Source: Hemibagrus wyckioides (taxonomy: Eukaryota; Chordata; Actinopteri; Siluriformes; Bagridae). Taken from it: a stretch of 64,000 nt of DNA. Every line of letters begins with the position of its first letter. Within the stretch, counting starts at the first letter, position 1. Below are positions 21,593 to 32,612 of the stretch, piece after piece. A model generated the notes under the pieces. That model did not search any database. It worked only from the letters and a program-made list of their open reading frames with translations, and had not been told where the DNA came from. The stretch covers positions 21,042,928-21,106,927 of the forward strand of contig NC_080711.1 in assembly GCF_019097595.1 (NCBI RefSeq). Reading direction: 5' to 3'. The position numbers and the translations under genes are program-made.

Positions 21593-21630
21593 CACACTGA
21601 CACAACAGACTCCAGAGCTGTACAAAAACT
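21593..21630 (+). other. RSS of S14 with variant heptamer
   Basis: CACACTG 21593-21599 (first four bases consensus), 22-bp spacer, ACAAAAACT 21622-21630. Confidence 0.82.
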
Positions 21631-22125
21631 TACACAAGCACGTCCTCATGAGCTGTAAATATTCCCTCAGCAGGAAGCTGCACCCCAGAGACATTTATTA
21701 TGCAGAACAACATCCATTCACACTCAGCACTCAGATCTTTCTCTCTATTCCAATCTTTTTTTTTAGCAGTTATTAATATTAATAATAATAATCCCCATTG
21801 TAATCTATCACATTTACATGGACAATGCTCTAGGACAATGATTCTGATGACTAGTTGTGACTATATACTGTACTATTCATGATTTTATTCCTCCTATTTG
21901 TGATACCAGCTGCAGGAACACTACAGGTCAGTGGTTAATTTCCTGAATTTAGAAACACAGAGTCTGTTCAGCAGCACAGAACCTGACAAGAGATCACATG
22001 AAATGTACATGTTTTCTGCAGCATCATTACTACAAACTCCTAAATATAAAAATCATCTGTAGGGGGCAGCAGCACACTTGTTTTCAAGAAGGACTCCTGA
22101 AACTATGAAATCTAACAGCTGAAGG
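21631..22125. other. Intergenic, S14-S15
   Basis: Shared with 63.4-63.9 kb. No gene seen. Confidence 0.55.
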
Positions 22126-22131
22126 ATGTTT

Positions 22132-22157
22132 ATGCAAATTCACCCTATTATATAAAA
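22132..22157 (+). promoter_or_regulatory. Octamer and TATA of S15
   Basis: ATGCAAAT 22132-22139 and TATATAAAA 22149-22157. Confidence 0.75.
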
Positions 22158-22215
22158 AATCAGCCTCTTGCTCACCAGAAGTTTGTGTCATATGACAATA
22201 TCAAAGATCTTGATC

Positions 22216-22614
22216 ATGGAGCTGAGGGTCACTCAATACTACATCTTTTTTATAATGTTAACCAAAGGTACATGAGACGTCTTTACTGTATATTTCTACC
22301 CTCACAGTATCTTGACTGTGCTGATGATAACTGCTAGGTGTCAGCAGTGATGAGATCAGACTGGACCAGTCTCCTGCTGTGGTAAAGAGACCATATTCAA
22401 TGACAAGCCACAACCTACACTGGATACGACAGAAACCAGGGAAAGCTCTGGAATGGCTTGGATAGATGGATACAGGGAATAATGAAGGAACATATGCAGA
22501 GTCTGTGAAGAACCAGCTTACCTTTACAGAAGACGTCTCAGCAAGCACACAGTACTTAGAGGCCAAGAGTCTGAGGACAGAGGACACTGCAGTTTATTAC
22601 TGCACCCGACAAGC
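22216..22614 (+). pseudogene. ighv: S15: family F IGHV pseudogene
   Basis: Leader 22216-22267 (MELRVTQYYIFFIML, donor GTACAT). Exon 2 from 22338 reads [19 protein letters not shown] and then jumps to [12 protein letters not shown]: the FR1 part with Cys23 is deleted (compare S28, which has VKISCKIS). TAG at 22463-22465 in CDR2. FR3 and VYYCTR are otherwise fine. Confidence 0.9.
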
Positions 22615-22653
22615 CACAGTGACTGGAGCTGAGGAAGCAGCTGTACAAAAATC
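22615..22653 (+). other. 23-RSS of S15
   Basis: CACAGTG 22615-22621, 23-bp spacer, ACAAAAATC 22645-22653. Confidence 0.85.
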
Positions 22654-22974
22654 AGACAAACATGTTCACAGTGTTTCACAAGTCAAATGTACTGTTATCA
22701 TTTATCTATTATGTATTATGGTTATTAAGAAGCTCAATTATATTTTGTTTACAATTGATTATAATACAATCCAGAAAGAAATAAATGTGTAGTAAACACT
22801 TTAATGTTAAAAATCTTACCCAGAATTCAGACTCTCTAAAGACCAGGTGATACCATTTCTGATCACCCATTATATCTGTACTTTTATACTGTAAGTTTGG
22901 CTTTAACAGCTTCAACAATGTTCATTTTCTGGTTCTCTAAATGACTCTGAATAAATTGTCAGTGTACTCAATAC

Positions 22975-24024
22975 CAGTGGCGGACTGTCAGGGCCAGCAA
23001 ACAGCAGTGATCTGAATCACTGACTTGCATGTTAATATATTTAATATATTTTTCCATGAATGTGTATTAAATTATTCCCAATAGTCTATTCTCTACATTT
23101 CATAGCTTTTCTCTTGGTTGCGCTGCTTCCAGTAGTGTATATTTATGATAAGAATATTTATCCAATCATATTTCAGCCAGTGGCTGACATCATGTGTTGC
23201 CCAGCTCTAAGGCCTTCAGAATCAATAGTGCAGGCGCCCGTAGATTAAAATGAGTGGCAATGAAACTGTTCCATTAACCAATCAGATTTCGAGTTGGCGT
23301 CACGGGGCCATCTAGCAGGCATACGATTACGTCAGCAATTTCATGTCTTGTGATTGGATAATTGGCGTAGTCAGAGGCGGCGAACCACATAAACTAAATA
23401 AAATATATATATTTTATCTCACAATGGCTGACAGAGGAGAAGAAATCGATTTGGTCATGGACATCCTTACAAATACATTTTCAAGGCGGACATTTTAAGA
23501 AAATCCTTTTGATTCTTCAAAATAGTTGGTAAGCTTTTTCAGGAACCATTTATGCTTTTGGGTTTTCTTTTTTTCTGGGTTTTCAGTTTGCCTTCATTCC
23601 AGTTCCCCGGGGTGGACTGTGGTTTTGTTTTTTTTTTGCTGCAGTGAAAGGAAACTTGTGAGACTGAATTGTGTTAATGTGTTTTTTTTGCTATATGTAA
23701 TGTAATTTTATTCATGTTCTCTACAAGAGCCTGTGACACAGCGCACTGTTATACAGTGTTTCTATATTCACTGTGTCTCATTTCAGATGCTGGGTCCTCC
23801 GGAGATTGCAGTTTGCTGCATACGGCATCAAGAATGACTTTTTTGAGAAAAGTAACCCTAATAAAATTGACTATTCCTTGTGAGGTGTGAAATACTGTAG
23901 ACTAATTACTTTTTTACTTCGTTATTTAATAGTTGATTAGTATCTATAGTGATGCTATAAAGGTGGATTAATTCAGTTAGGACAGCAGTGAAGGCCTAGG
24001 TCTGAAATGCACGGCCCGCCACTG
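22975..24024. mobile_element. Non-autonomous hAT-like element, copy 2
   Basis: Starts CAGTGGCGGACTGTCAGGG and ends GGCCCGCCACTG, the same termini as the element in S7. It keeps an internal GC-richer segment missing from copy 1 (near 23230-23380). The 8 bp on the two sides (CTCAATAC, TTTATATC) do not match, so one flank was rearranged or the L1-like sequence was joined later. Confidence 0.82.
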
Positions 24025-24744
24025 TTTATATCAATGTTGTGCATGAAAGGGTTAAGAATTCTCTCCAATTCTGCATTATCCTCAGAGGGAATTTGGGGCA
24101 TTTTAATGGTATTAAAAAAAGAATCAAGTTCAGAACAGTTATAATCAATTTCAGACGAATACAGGGCTGTATAGAATTGTTCAAAGACCGAAATGATTTC
24201 CAACTCATCCTTGGTGATCCTGCCATCATCCCTACGAATAGATGTTATAGTATTTGTAGTTAAGTACTGTCTTATTTGTTGAGCAAGAATTTTCCCACAT
24301 TTGTCCGAAAGTTTCTATAATTTAGAGCGAGATTGGAGCAAAAGTCTTTCTGTCTGTTCAGATGTTATTAGATCACTCTCTGTCTGTAGCTTTGTTCTTT
24401 CCTTAAAAATGTCAGGTGAGGGCTTAATTGCACATTTCAAGTCTAATTGTTTAATTTGATTAAAAGATCATTTAGTTGATGGTTTCTTTTTTTCCCCTCT
24501 CCCTCAATGAAAATGAGATTATTTCCCCCATAATATAGCCTTTTAAAGACTCCCAAAGTGTATATGAACGATGCAGTGGGGAAAAAAAGAGAACTGCTTA
24601 TGGCTTGGATATAAGAAACGTCAGAGATCAGGAAATGTATATGTCTCAAAAAAGTATTAATAGACATGGCGGATTTAGTTATTTTGTAGGGCAGGGACAT
24701 TTGAAGGTCCAAATATGAATTTTCATCAATGTCCAAGTTCTTGA
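24025..24744 (-). mobile_element. L1-like LINE fragment (endonuclease-RT linker)
   Basis: Minus-strand frames include GGNNLIFIEGEGKK, QLNDLLIKLNN and, after interruptions, VFEQFYTALYSSE and MPQIPSEDNAELERIL. This is the pattern of the region between endonuclease and RT in L1-type ORF2 (FYxxLYxSE, then PxLSxEDxxxLE). Several stops. It may be the continuation of the endonuclease fragment at 28.0-28.4 kb, with later elements nested between. Confidence 0.65.
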
Positions 24745-25342
24745 AGATTCAAGATTCAAGAAGCTTTATTGTCATTTCAACCACATATAGCTGACGCAGT
24801 ACATAGTGAAATGAAACAACGTTTCTCCAGGACCTGGTGCTACATAAACATACAACAATAAAGTTCAACATAAAAACACCACCACAGAGCTAGGACAGAA
24901 GATTGTCATTAGCCACGTAAAGTCCACAGTGTGCAGCTAGGTGCAAACAGAGCATAGACAAGACAGTACAAAAGACAATAACTACAAGAAAAACAACACA
25001 AAAGAACACAGGACACTTAGCGCCGAAAAGAAAGAAAAGAACGTGTACTGGAATGTAAGTGAAATAAGATAAGATGAAGTGAAATGATGTAAAAAAAAAA
25101 AAAAAGTATTGTACAAAAATAATTGTGCAAAAATACACAGCAGTGGTTGAGGTAGTGCAAATAGAAATAAACATAAATATAACTATAGCAGCGGATGACA
25201 GGTTGAGGTAGTGCAATAAGTGTGAACAATATAAATTGTGTGTGTGCGTGTGTGTGCGTCCACACAGTCAAGAGAGAGTATGTGTGTATCCGTGTGTGAG
25301 AGAGACAGAGAGTTGATATACAGTTCGGTCCTGAGTGAGAGT

Positions 25343-25377
<35 letters not shown>

Positions 25378-26505
25378 TGTAGAACAGTTCAGTCCAGGGT
25401 GTTGAGGAGCCTGATGGCTTGAGGAAAGAAACTGTTACACAGTCTGGTTGTGAGGGCCCGAATGCTCCGGTACCTCTTTCCAGATGGCAGGAGGGTGAAG
25501 AGTGTGTGGGGTGTGTAAGAGTGTGTGTGAGGGGTGTGTGGGGTGTGTAAGAGTGTGTGTGAGGGGTGTGTGGGGTGTGTAAGAGTGTGTGTGAGGGGTG
25601 TGTGGGGTGTGTGTGAGGGGTGTGTGGGGTGTGTGAGAGGGGTGTGTGGGGTGTGTGTGAGGGGTGTGTGGGGTGTGTAAGAGTGTGTGTGAGGGGTGTG
25701 TGGGGTGTGTAAGAGTGTGTGTGAGGGGTGTGTGGGGTCATTCACGATGCTGTTGGCTTTGTGGATGCAGCGTGCGGTGTAAATGTCCATGATAGAGGGG
25801 AGAGAGACTCTGAAGATCTTTTCAGCTGTCCTCACTATCCGCTGAAGGGTCTTGCGATCCGAGACGGTGCAGTTCCCAAACCAGGCAGTGATGCAGCTGC
25901 TCAGGACGCTCTCGATGGTCCGTCTGTAGAACAAAGTCGGGATGGGGGAAGGGAGATGGGCTTTCCTCAGCCTCCTCAGGAAGTAGAGGCGCTGCTGGGC
26001 TTTCTTGGTGATGGAGCTGGTGTTGAGTGACCAGGTGAAGTTCTCCGCCAGATGGACACCAAGGAATTTGGTGCTCTTGATGATCTTCACAGAGGATCCG
26101 TCGATGGACAGCGGAGAATGGTCACTCTGTGCTCTCCTGAAGTCAACAACCATCTCTTTGGTCTTGTCGACGTTCAGGGAGAGGTTGTTGGTTCTGCACC
26201 AGGCTGTTAGATGTTGCACCTCCTCTCTGTATGCTGACTTGTCGTTCTTGCTGATGAGACCCACCACGGTCGTGTCATCAGCGAACTTGACGATGTGGTT
26301 GGAGCTGTGCATTGCTGCACAGTCGTGAGTCAGCAGAGTGAACAGCAATGGACTGAGCACACAGCTCTGAGGAGCTCCAGTGTTCAGTGTGGTGGTGCTG
26401 GAGATACTGCTCCCGATCCGGACTGACTGAGGTCTCCCAGTCAGGAAATCCAGGATCCAGTTGCAGAGAGAGGTGTTCAGGCCCAGGAGACTCAGCTTTT
26501 AACAA
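24745..26505 (-). mobile_element. 5'-truncated L2-like LINE with expanded minisatellite in its ORF
   Basis: The 3' tail with repeated ATTCAAG motifs is at 24745-24765. The ORF runs 26360-25389 (323 codons): RT with [42 protein letters not shown], then the C-terminal end [17 protein letters not shown] and [10 protein letters not shown]. Between the conserved [11 protein letters not shown] and LFTLLPSGK lies an expanded Thr-His-Pro repeat. Upstream codons beyond 26360 continue in another frame to about 26505. Dead, but well preserved. Confidence 0.8.
25497..25738 (-). repeat. Minisatellite (32-bp unit and shorter variants) inside the L2 ORF
   Basis: Units of GTGTGGGG...GTGTAAGAG...GAGGG spaced 32 bp apart (TAAGAG at 25516, 25548 and 25580), plus shorter units. 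All three minus-strand frames through it lack stops, and the host ORF comes back in frame beyond it. Confidence 0.85.
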
Positions 26506-26589
26506 TTGGTTATCATAAAACTTGGTTTTAAAAAGCAAGCATGCATAACAAATCAACACTATTATTCAAAATACATTAATAACAAATGG

Positions 26590-27379
26590 CAAAACAAATA
26601 ATTTAAAGTGTTCAAGAGGCAGGCTAAAAATAACATAATAGAGAGCAGTCTAATGTGAGAAAAGGCTCTGTCTGTCTTCCATCAGCTGCCTAAACCATGG
26701 CACAAAAGGAGTGGTTACTAGACGGGGACACTGGCCTAAATGTTAATTAGTCAAGCTGCTGCAGTATAAGTTCTTCACAACATTCATTACTGAGAAGACT
26801 CGCACTGATAGGTCGACCCAGAGTTCAGTCTGCAGAGATGCCATGCTTGCCCATGGGAAGATGCTCTTGTTTCTTTTGACAACTCCTCAACATTCTTGAC
26901 CAGGAATGGAGATGGAATGCAGAGCAGCACTAGTCTGCCTACACTGAAGCCCTCAAAGCGCTCCCTGAAATTTTCAGCTAGCTTCTCCAAAAAGGGAAGA
27001 TGGTGATGATGGTGATTGCCATTAGTCTGCTGGAGAAGAGTTGGAAAGTGGATATGTGGCCATGTGATGTTACTCTTAAAGATCTCCAGCCGCCTTTCAG
27101 AGGAGAGTCCTGCTGCCATCAGATCACACATGTTGCCTTTGCCCTGGAGCCTCTGATTCAGTTCATTTAGCTGAGATGTTATGTCCACTAAAAAGGCCAC
27201 AAGCTCTATGCTATCATCATTCCTCAGAAAATCCATGTAATGGCTGGCTTTGACAAATCCATGTCCAAATCTTTCCTGATGACCCTAACCTCTCCAAGAC
27301 TCTTCCCTTACTCAGCCACCTGACATTGTTATGGAGGAGTAAGTCATCATAAGCAGCATTTACCTGGTAAGAGAAAAAA

Positions 27380-27434
<55 letters not shown>

Positions 27435-27860
27435 ACAAACAAACAAAGAAATAAATACGAGATCTTTTGTGTTGCAGAAATATTCATAAAGTGAACACAA
27501 ACACCTTGTAAATGCTGTAAATGTAAATGGTTTAAGTCTGTTGAAAGTAGATTTTGATGACAACTGTTAATACTTCCAAATGCATATAATAACATTTTCT
27601 CCTACATTTTATTGGCAATTGAAAATGATTATATGCATAAAAATTCATAATGTCTGTGTTTTGTTTCGTAGTGGCGTGTGACATTTCCACTCTTCACAAC
27701 TCCAACTGTCTCATTACAAATCAAACAGAATGGTTTTGTGTTGGATTTGGGCAAAATGAATGCATACCTCTCTGTCCAATTATCTTTGAAAACTCTATTT
27801 TCTTCACCAACTTTTCTTTTCCTGGAAACTGACATCCTCACCCATCCAATCGCTCACTGT
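26590..27860 (-). mobile_element. hAT-type transposase relic (ZBED / GTF2IRD2-like)
   Basis: Minus strand: 27841-27629 encodes VSRKRKVGEENRVFKDNW then FCLICNETVGVVKSGNVTRH with YETKH, a BED zinc finger. Near 27350-27290 is LLLHNNVRWLSKGRVLERL. 27236-26787 encodes LVAFLVDITSQLNELNQRLQ and FERFEGF-type residues. This is the order found in domesticated and free hAT proteins of the GTF2IRD2/ZBED type. Broken by stops and by an AAAT microsatellite. Ends approximate. Confidence 0.7.
27375..27447. repeat. (AAAT)n / (AAAC)n microsatellite
   Basis: About 15 AAAT units followed by AAAC units, splitting the hAT relic. Confidence 0.95.
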
Positions 27861-28039
27861 GGTGAAGTGTCACCCGATTACGTCAAACGTCATACACACA
27901 CTAGATGTCATGACAACAATGTCAAAAACAAAACTTTTAATATCTTGCCTTCGCTTTCATTTTGGAACATCTTTAAAAAGACATTAAAAAACTAAACAGA
28001 TGATTTACAAGTCTGACATGCGTTTATCAAAGTAGGAAA

Positions 28040-28420
28040 TCCACACTTTTATTCACCAGAGTCCAGACTTTGAGAAGTGATGTAGGGTGTTTTTGAAGAC
28101 TGATCCATAGTGGGGTGGAGCACACAGTTAAAATCCCCTCCTGGGATTAGTTTAGGTGAAGTCAAATTGGAAAAACTAGTTAAGAATTTTTTTATAAATA
28201 ATACATAGTCCCTATTAGGGACATAAATATTGTCTAATATCAGGGGAACATTATATAATGAACCTGTTGCTATTACAAATCTACCCCCCACCCAGCCCCA
28301 CCCCCCCCTATCTTTTGGACATTACTTACACAGAATGGTGTGTTTTCTCTTATAAGAATCACAGTCCCTCTGGATCTCTGTACATTTGCCCCACCCAAGA
28401 TTTTTGTAGTTTATAATGAT
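28040..28420 (-). mobile_element. L1-like endonuclease fragment
   Basis: Minus-strand frame 28291-28049 carries GGRFVIATGSLYNVPLIL, NIYVPN and IPGGDFNCVLHPTMD. The GDFN motif is characteristic of APE-type endonucleases of L1-like elements. Short and truncated. Confidence 0.65.
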
Positions 28421-28820
28421 CAGCTGGTATTGAACACACCTTAAATACTGTACCAGATGATGGTAGCTATGTAGAAACTAATGAATTATTACTGTTTAAT
28501 GTTTACAAAATAAACAGTTTAATTGTAGTGTGTGTGTGTGTGTGTGTTTAATTTCAGAGAAAAAATAATAATTATATTTATTTGGACATTTATCAAAAGA
28601 AAATTAATACTTAAAAATATCCAACAGAAAACAATATAATAAAATCTACTTATTTAATTCACAACAGGAAATTAGACATTTAAGATTTACTTCATATGTG
28701 GATGAAAGTGATGTTTCTGTCTGTAAAAACTTGACTACTTAATTAGTTTAATTAAATAGAACTTATGACTTAAATATAATTAAGTATTTTTTTTTTATTT
28801 TATTTTTTTTTTATTGAGGT

Positions 28821-29372
28821 TTATTTGAAAAGGGACCATGTACAATTATAAACATAAATGTGTCCATTTAATGCACCGAATTTAGCCAAAAGGCTAATTT
28901 TCATCCGAAAAGATCTAGTAGATCTTAAAAAATCTGCAGAGCGGAGGTGCACAAAAACACAAAGTATGGGAGGGGCCAAACCATTTAGAATTTTATATAC
29001 CATACACAAATTTGTAAAAAGTCTAAAATTATCGAAACTCAAAAAATTATATTTCTCCAAAACCCTACAGTGGTGATACTGGTTAGGCTTTTTGTCCAAA
29101 GTTTTTAAAGTCTGTTTATAAAGAGATCTTAAAGGTTTAATAACTGTTTCTCCTGCTTGACCCCAACATGTCGCACAATATGACAAATGAGAAAAAATTG
29201 TAGCATGCATGAGAGTCATAGCTACGTCAGTGGGAAGACATTGTCTAATTTGTCTGAAATTTATCAAGTTATATTTTATAGTCCTCACCATTTTCTTTAC
29301 ATGCTTTTTGAAACTAAGCTTTGAATCCAACGTTAAACCAAGATAATTAAACTCTGTGACAATTTTCTCCAT
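28821..29372 (-). mobile_element. Non-LTR reverse transcriptase C-terminal fragment
   Basis: 183-codon frame reading FNYLGLTLDSKLSFKKHVKK, then HLSYCATCWGQ and YKILNGLAPPIL. This is the RT thumb and post-RT region of a jockey-like non-LTR element of a different lineage from the L2 copies. N-terminal RT core absent. Open but truncated. Confidence 0.6.
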
Positions 29373-29379
29373 TTATAGA

Positions 29380-30270
29380 GATCTACATATCTACAATACT
29401 TGATATCTTCATGAAGGTTATGTTTAGTGGTAAGTACATTTTACTTGATACTCCTAAGTGAGTTGTACTTGTTATTCCAGCAGAAATATTTACTTAAAAA
29501 GTGCTAGTGCACATCGCTATGAGGATTTTTTCAAGTAAACCCTAAAAGGTTTTTGTTAAGTGTATGAACAGGGTACTGTGATTAGTAATTAGTAATTAGT
29601 AATGCTCTAAATTTCCCAGTCTACCTTATCCCACTGATTCTTAAGATGTTTTATAAACATAATTAACATGATTTGTAGGTTTATTATTATTTATATATTG
29701 TATTCGACTTTAACACTTTTGCTCATTATTGAAGACAATATGAAATATGTTCAAATTTGAGATAAATGTATACTATAGATGTATATTCTCTCCTGTGGGT
29801 TGGACATTTAAAATATCCATATTTTTTAACCTATAATACAAGATCAAGTTCATTTCTGGCTATTACTCATTTGCTGGATTGAACGGTTGCCACACATGAA
29901 TACAAAAACGACAAAAATGAATAGAAAAATCATCCTAGGCCAAAAATGAAAATGAAAGGTGCTGTCGTATATGAAATATGATTGTGCAATGGGATTTGAC
30001 TATTGTTTACCAGCTCTTCTATGTGGAATTAAGTTACATTAAACGTGCAGCTATCTTTTTGGGAAGCTGAGCTCACTCTTGTTGTTTGAAATACACAATA
30101 TTGCCAAATGTTTTGGGACACCCCTTCAGATGATTGTCTTTAGGTGTTGTTTTTTAGTGGTTGGGCTCAGGCCTCTGAGAAATCTCACAGCTAAAATAAT
30201 TAAGGAGATAAATCCTGTTGTAATTAAAACCAAGCTGTTAAGAGAAAAACTAAAAACAGCGCGAGTTACA
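29380..30270. other. Unassigned AT-rich stretch with a Tc1-end relic
   Basis: No gene. Around 30088-30163 the string ATTGCCAAATGTTTTGGGAC resembles the terminal repeat of the Tc1 family found intact at 39.16 kb, so a short relic of that family is likely. Confidence 0.45.
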
Positions 30271-30549
30271 ACATGATTTCATGAGGGTCGACCATATACT
30301 GCATATAAAACCTCCACTGGTTTCCAACAAAACGTCGACCCTTCCAACATGGCGGAGGAATTGACGTGTCTGTATACAAATCACAGCGGCGCCCTCTACT
30401 GCCTCCTGATATAAGTGAATAGGACAAGCTGTTATGACAGGAAAGTGTATTTATTAACCATTTATTATCAGATTTAATTGAAACATAATCATCATGCATT
30501 ATAACCTTAATTAATGTTTATATAAAATATTAAGAATATAACGCGCCAT

Positions 30550-30728
30550 GTTGATGTTTTTTGAAAGTCCCGCCCCTTTTTGTGGTTTTCATTTAAATGT
30601 CCAGAGCGCGTGCTTGCGTCATCTAGAAGGCTTTTAAAAGAGATTTCAAAAGAAAACGACGGAGACAGCGACACTGCGGATTACCTGGAGATATTTCAAG
30701 GATAAACTGCAGATTTTCTTGGAGAGAA
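30550..30728 (+). promoter_or_regulatory. Possible CpG-richer promoter region
   Basis: Locally GC-rich compared with the rest, with CCCGCCCC (Sp1-type box), immediately upstream of the small ORF at 30729. Inferred from composition only. Confidence 0.35.
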
Positions 30729-30890
30729 ATGATGGATTTAGGTAAGTATCTTCCCTTTCTAGGTAGATGGACAGGCCGGGGCCTGGCCTGCGCCGCCGGG
30801 ATGCTCGCGCTCACCTCCGCGGGATACTGCGCGTATCGCTGGCTGAAGAGGAGCAGCGATCTTCAAGCTAGTCGAAAGCTAAGGCGCTAA
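30729..30890 (+). CDS. Small ORF, 53 aa, one hydrophobic segment
   Basis: Starts MMDLGKYLPFLGRW, followed by a hydrophobic stretch CAAGMLALTSAGYCAY and a basic tail ending RKLRR and TAA. I do not recognise the family. The GC-rich context, the upstream GC box and the decayed Pim-like exons about 700 bp downstream suggest it may be the 5' coding exon of that kinase gene or of its promoter-sharing relative. It is too short for the usual Pim N-terminus and has no kinase motif. It could be chance. Confidence 0.35.
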   Translation: MMDLGKYLPFLGRWTGRGLACAAGMLALTSAGYCAYRWLKRSSDLQASRKLRR

Positions 30891-31090
30891 CATTAGCCGG
30901 CGATGCTACATGGCTCATATCAAGAGCATTTTAAAGTATAAAAGTGATTATTTTGTGGATTAAAACATTTCGAGGCACAACATCATGACTTTTAGACTTT
31001 TAGAAATAGTCTTGAAGTTTTATGAAAATAATGAAGTTCAGGGCGGAGTCACGAAGCCTGACATGAAGCGGAGTTACTGTTAGCACCGGG

Positions 31091-31138
<48 letters not shown>
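31091..31138. repeat. (ATT)n microsatellite
   Basis: About 16 ATT units. Confidence 0.95.
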
Positions 31139-31575
31139 GTTGAAGTGTTTTATTTCTCTTCTTGGTCTCGGCATTGTTTCTTCTGATGTGTTAATAGTTA
31201 GAGTGAATGTTGTGGTAATGAGTGAGTTCCTGTTAGCGCATCATTGTAGCAGCTGTAAAGAGTCAGTCCCTCACCAACTCGCCTTTTTATTTCCCTTCCT
31301 CTTCAATAAGACTCGTTTCTCCTTACTGATCACTAATATAACACTCTGATTAAAGACATGAAGGGGATGAGAGAGTGTCTTCTTGAAATATTTTCTTTCC
31401 TACATGAATGTCAGTTTCCACTGATGAAATTTGTCATCTCCGTGACATACTGATGTGGTTAAATGTGTCAAATGTTTTCCAGGATCTGTTGTTGATGATG
31501 TGGAGGAAGCCGAGACCACTGAAGGGTTTTTTTTGCAACAGTGCTGATGGTGCTCCTTCTCTCTTTTTTGCTCAG

Positions 31576-32002
31576 GCACTTGGTGTTTCTCTCCACCTGA
31601 GTGGGTGTGTGATGGAGAGTATTTGGGTTATCCTGCCACCATGTGGGGTCTGGGAGTTCTCCTGTTTCATCTTGTCTGTGGACACTTGCCCTTTTGTAAT
31701 GAGGATGAGATCGTTTACAGGAAGATGGACTTCGCTCCCGGCCTGTCTGAAGGTGAGAAAATGTAGAAGCATCACCATTTAGAACAGCTGAAGTTGTAAA
31801 ACTGGCATTACAAGATTAATAGATTTTTTAATAATATTAATATATATCTGAAATGTCAAAGCACTATCTATAATATCTCATCGCTGCACACACAGGTTGC
31901 CACAATCTGATCAGTTGGTGTCTGGACCCGGAACCTGAATGTCGGCCCACGTTTGAAGAAATCCTCAGCCATCAGTGGTTTACATCTGGTGGACCTGAGT
32001 GA
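31576..32002 (+). pseudogene. Pim-like Ser/Thr kinase, C-lobe exons only
   Basis: Exon a, 31576-31752 (acceptor CTCAG, donor GTGAGA), reads TWCFSPPEWVCDGEYLG, then PATMWGLGVLLFHLVCGHLP and FCNEDEI. Exon b, 31896-32002, reads GCHNLISWCLDPEPECRPTF and EEILSHQWF, then a TGA stop. The PPEW substrate-loop motif, the W-x-LGVLL helix and CRPTFEEI are signatures of Pim kinases, which are greatly expanded in fish. The P-loop, VAIK lysine, HRD and DFG exons are not found upstream; one candidate fragment lies at 31482-31528 (SVVDDVEEAETTEG). So it is a decayed or partial gene. The two exons themselves are open with clean splice sites. AATAAA signals follow at about 32065 and 32110. Confidence 0.78.
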
Positions 32003-32612
32003 AGGATCTGAGTGTAGGTGGATCTGTTGAAGACTCTCACCCTCACTTACATAAAGAAAGGAAGAAATAAATAAACAAATCTGTATATATAAACAAATAT
32101 ATTGTTGAATAAATGTTCCGTTTTTTTCTTATTTAGCCATTTGGATGTCCACCGTTGTGTTACGCCTCGTGAAGGAGCATGTCCAGGAGATGCTGAAGGC
32201 CATGGAGGGAGTCTGAGCAACACTCCTCTAACACACACACACACACACCTCTCTATCTCAGCCAGCTTAGAGTGATCAGGACATTTTAGGAAATCTATTG
32301 TTGGCTATTCAGTGGTCATTAGAATATTAAACTAAGATTAAACTCTGCACTTTTGCCCATTCATTTGTAGAACTGCTTTTGCTCTCCATTTTGTTTGATG
32401 ATAGATTACTTGTAACTAATTTATAAGATTAAGCAACCCCCAAAATTTGAATAAAGTAATAAATGTCCTGGTCATACTTTAAACACATCTCTTTTCTTTC
32501 CCTTTCTTTCTCTCTCCACTTGCTCAAGATCTCCACAGGTAAGTAAATACTTATTACTGTCTTTTATTTTCTGCAGATTTAAACCTGTCTTGCTTTTCTT
32601 CTCTCCCTGAGC

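Noticed and set aside
22967..24032. 8-bp target duplication of the second hAT-like element
   Set aside because: The flanking 8-mers CTCAATAC and TTTATATC do not match, so no duplication is claimed.
25268..25741. 157-codon Thr-His-Pro frame on the minus strand
   Set aside because: Low-complexity reading of the GT-rich minisatellite and microsatellite; part of the L2 element in a second frame.
30349..30414. Short frame beginning MAEEL in a GC-rich patch
   Set aside because: Only 21 codons, no splice or promoter support.
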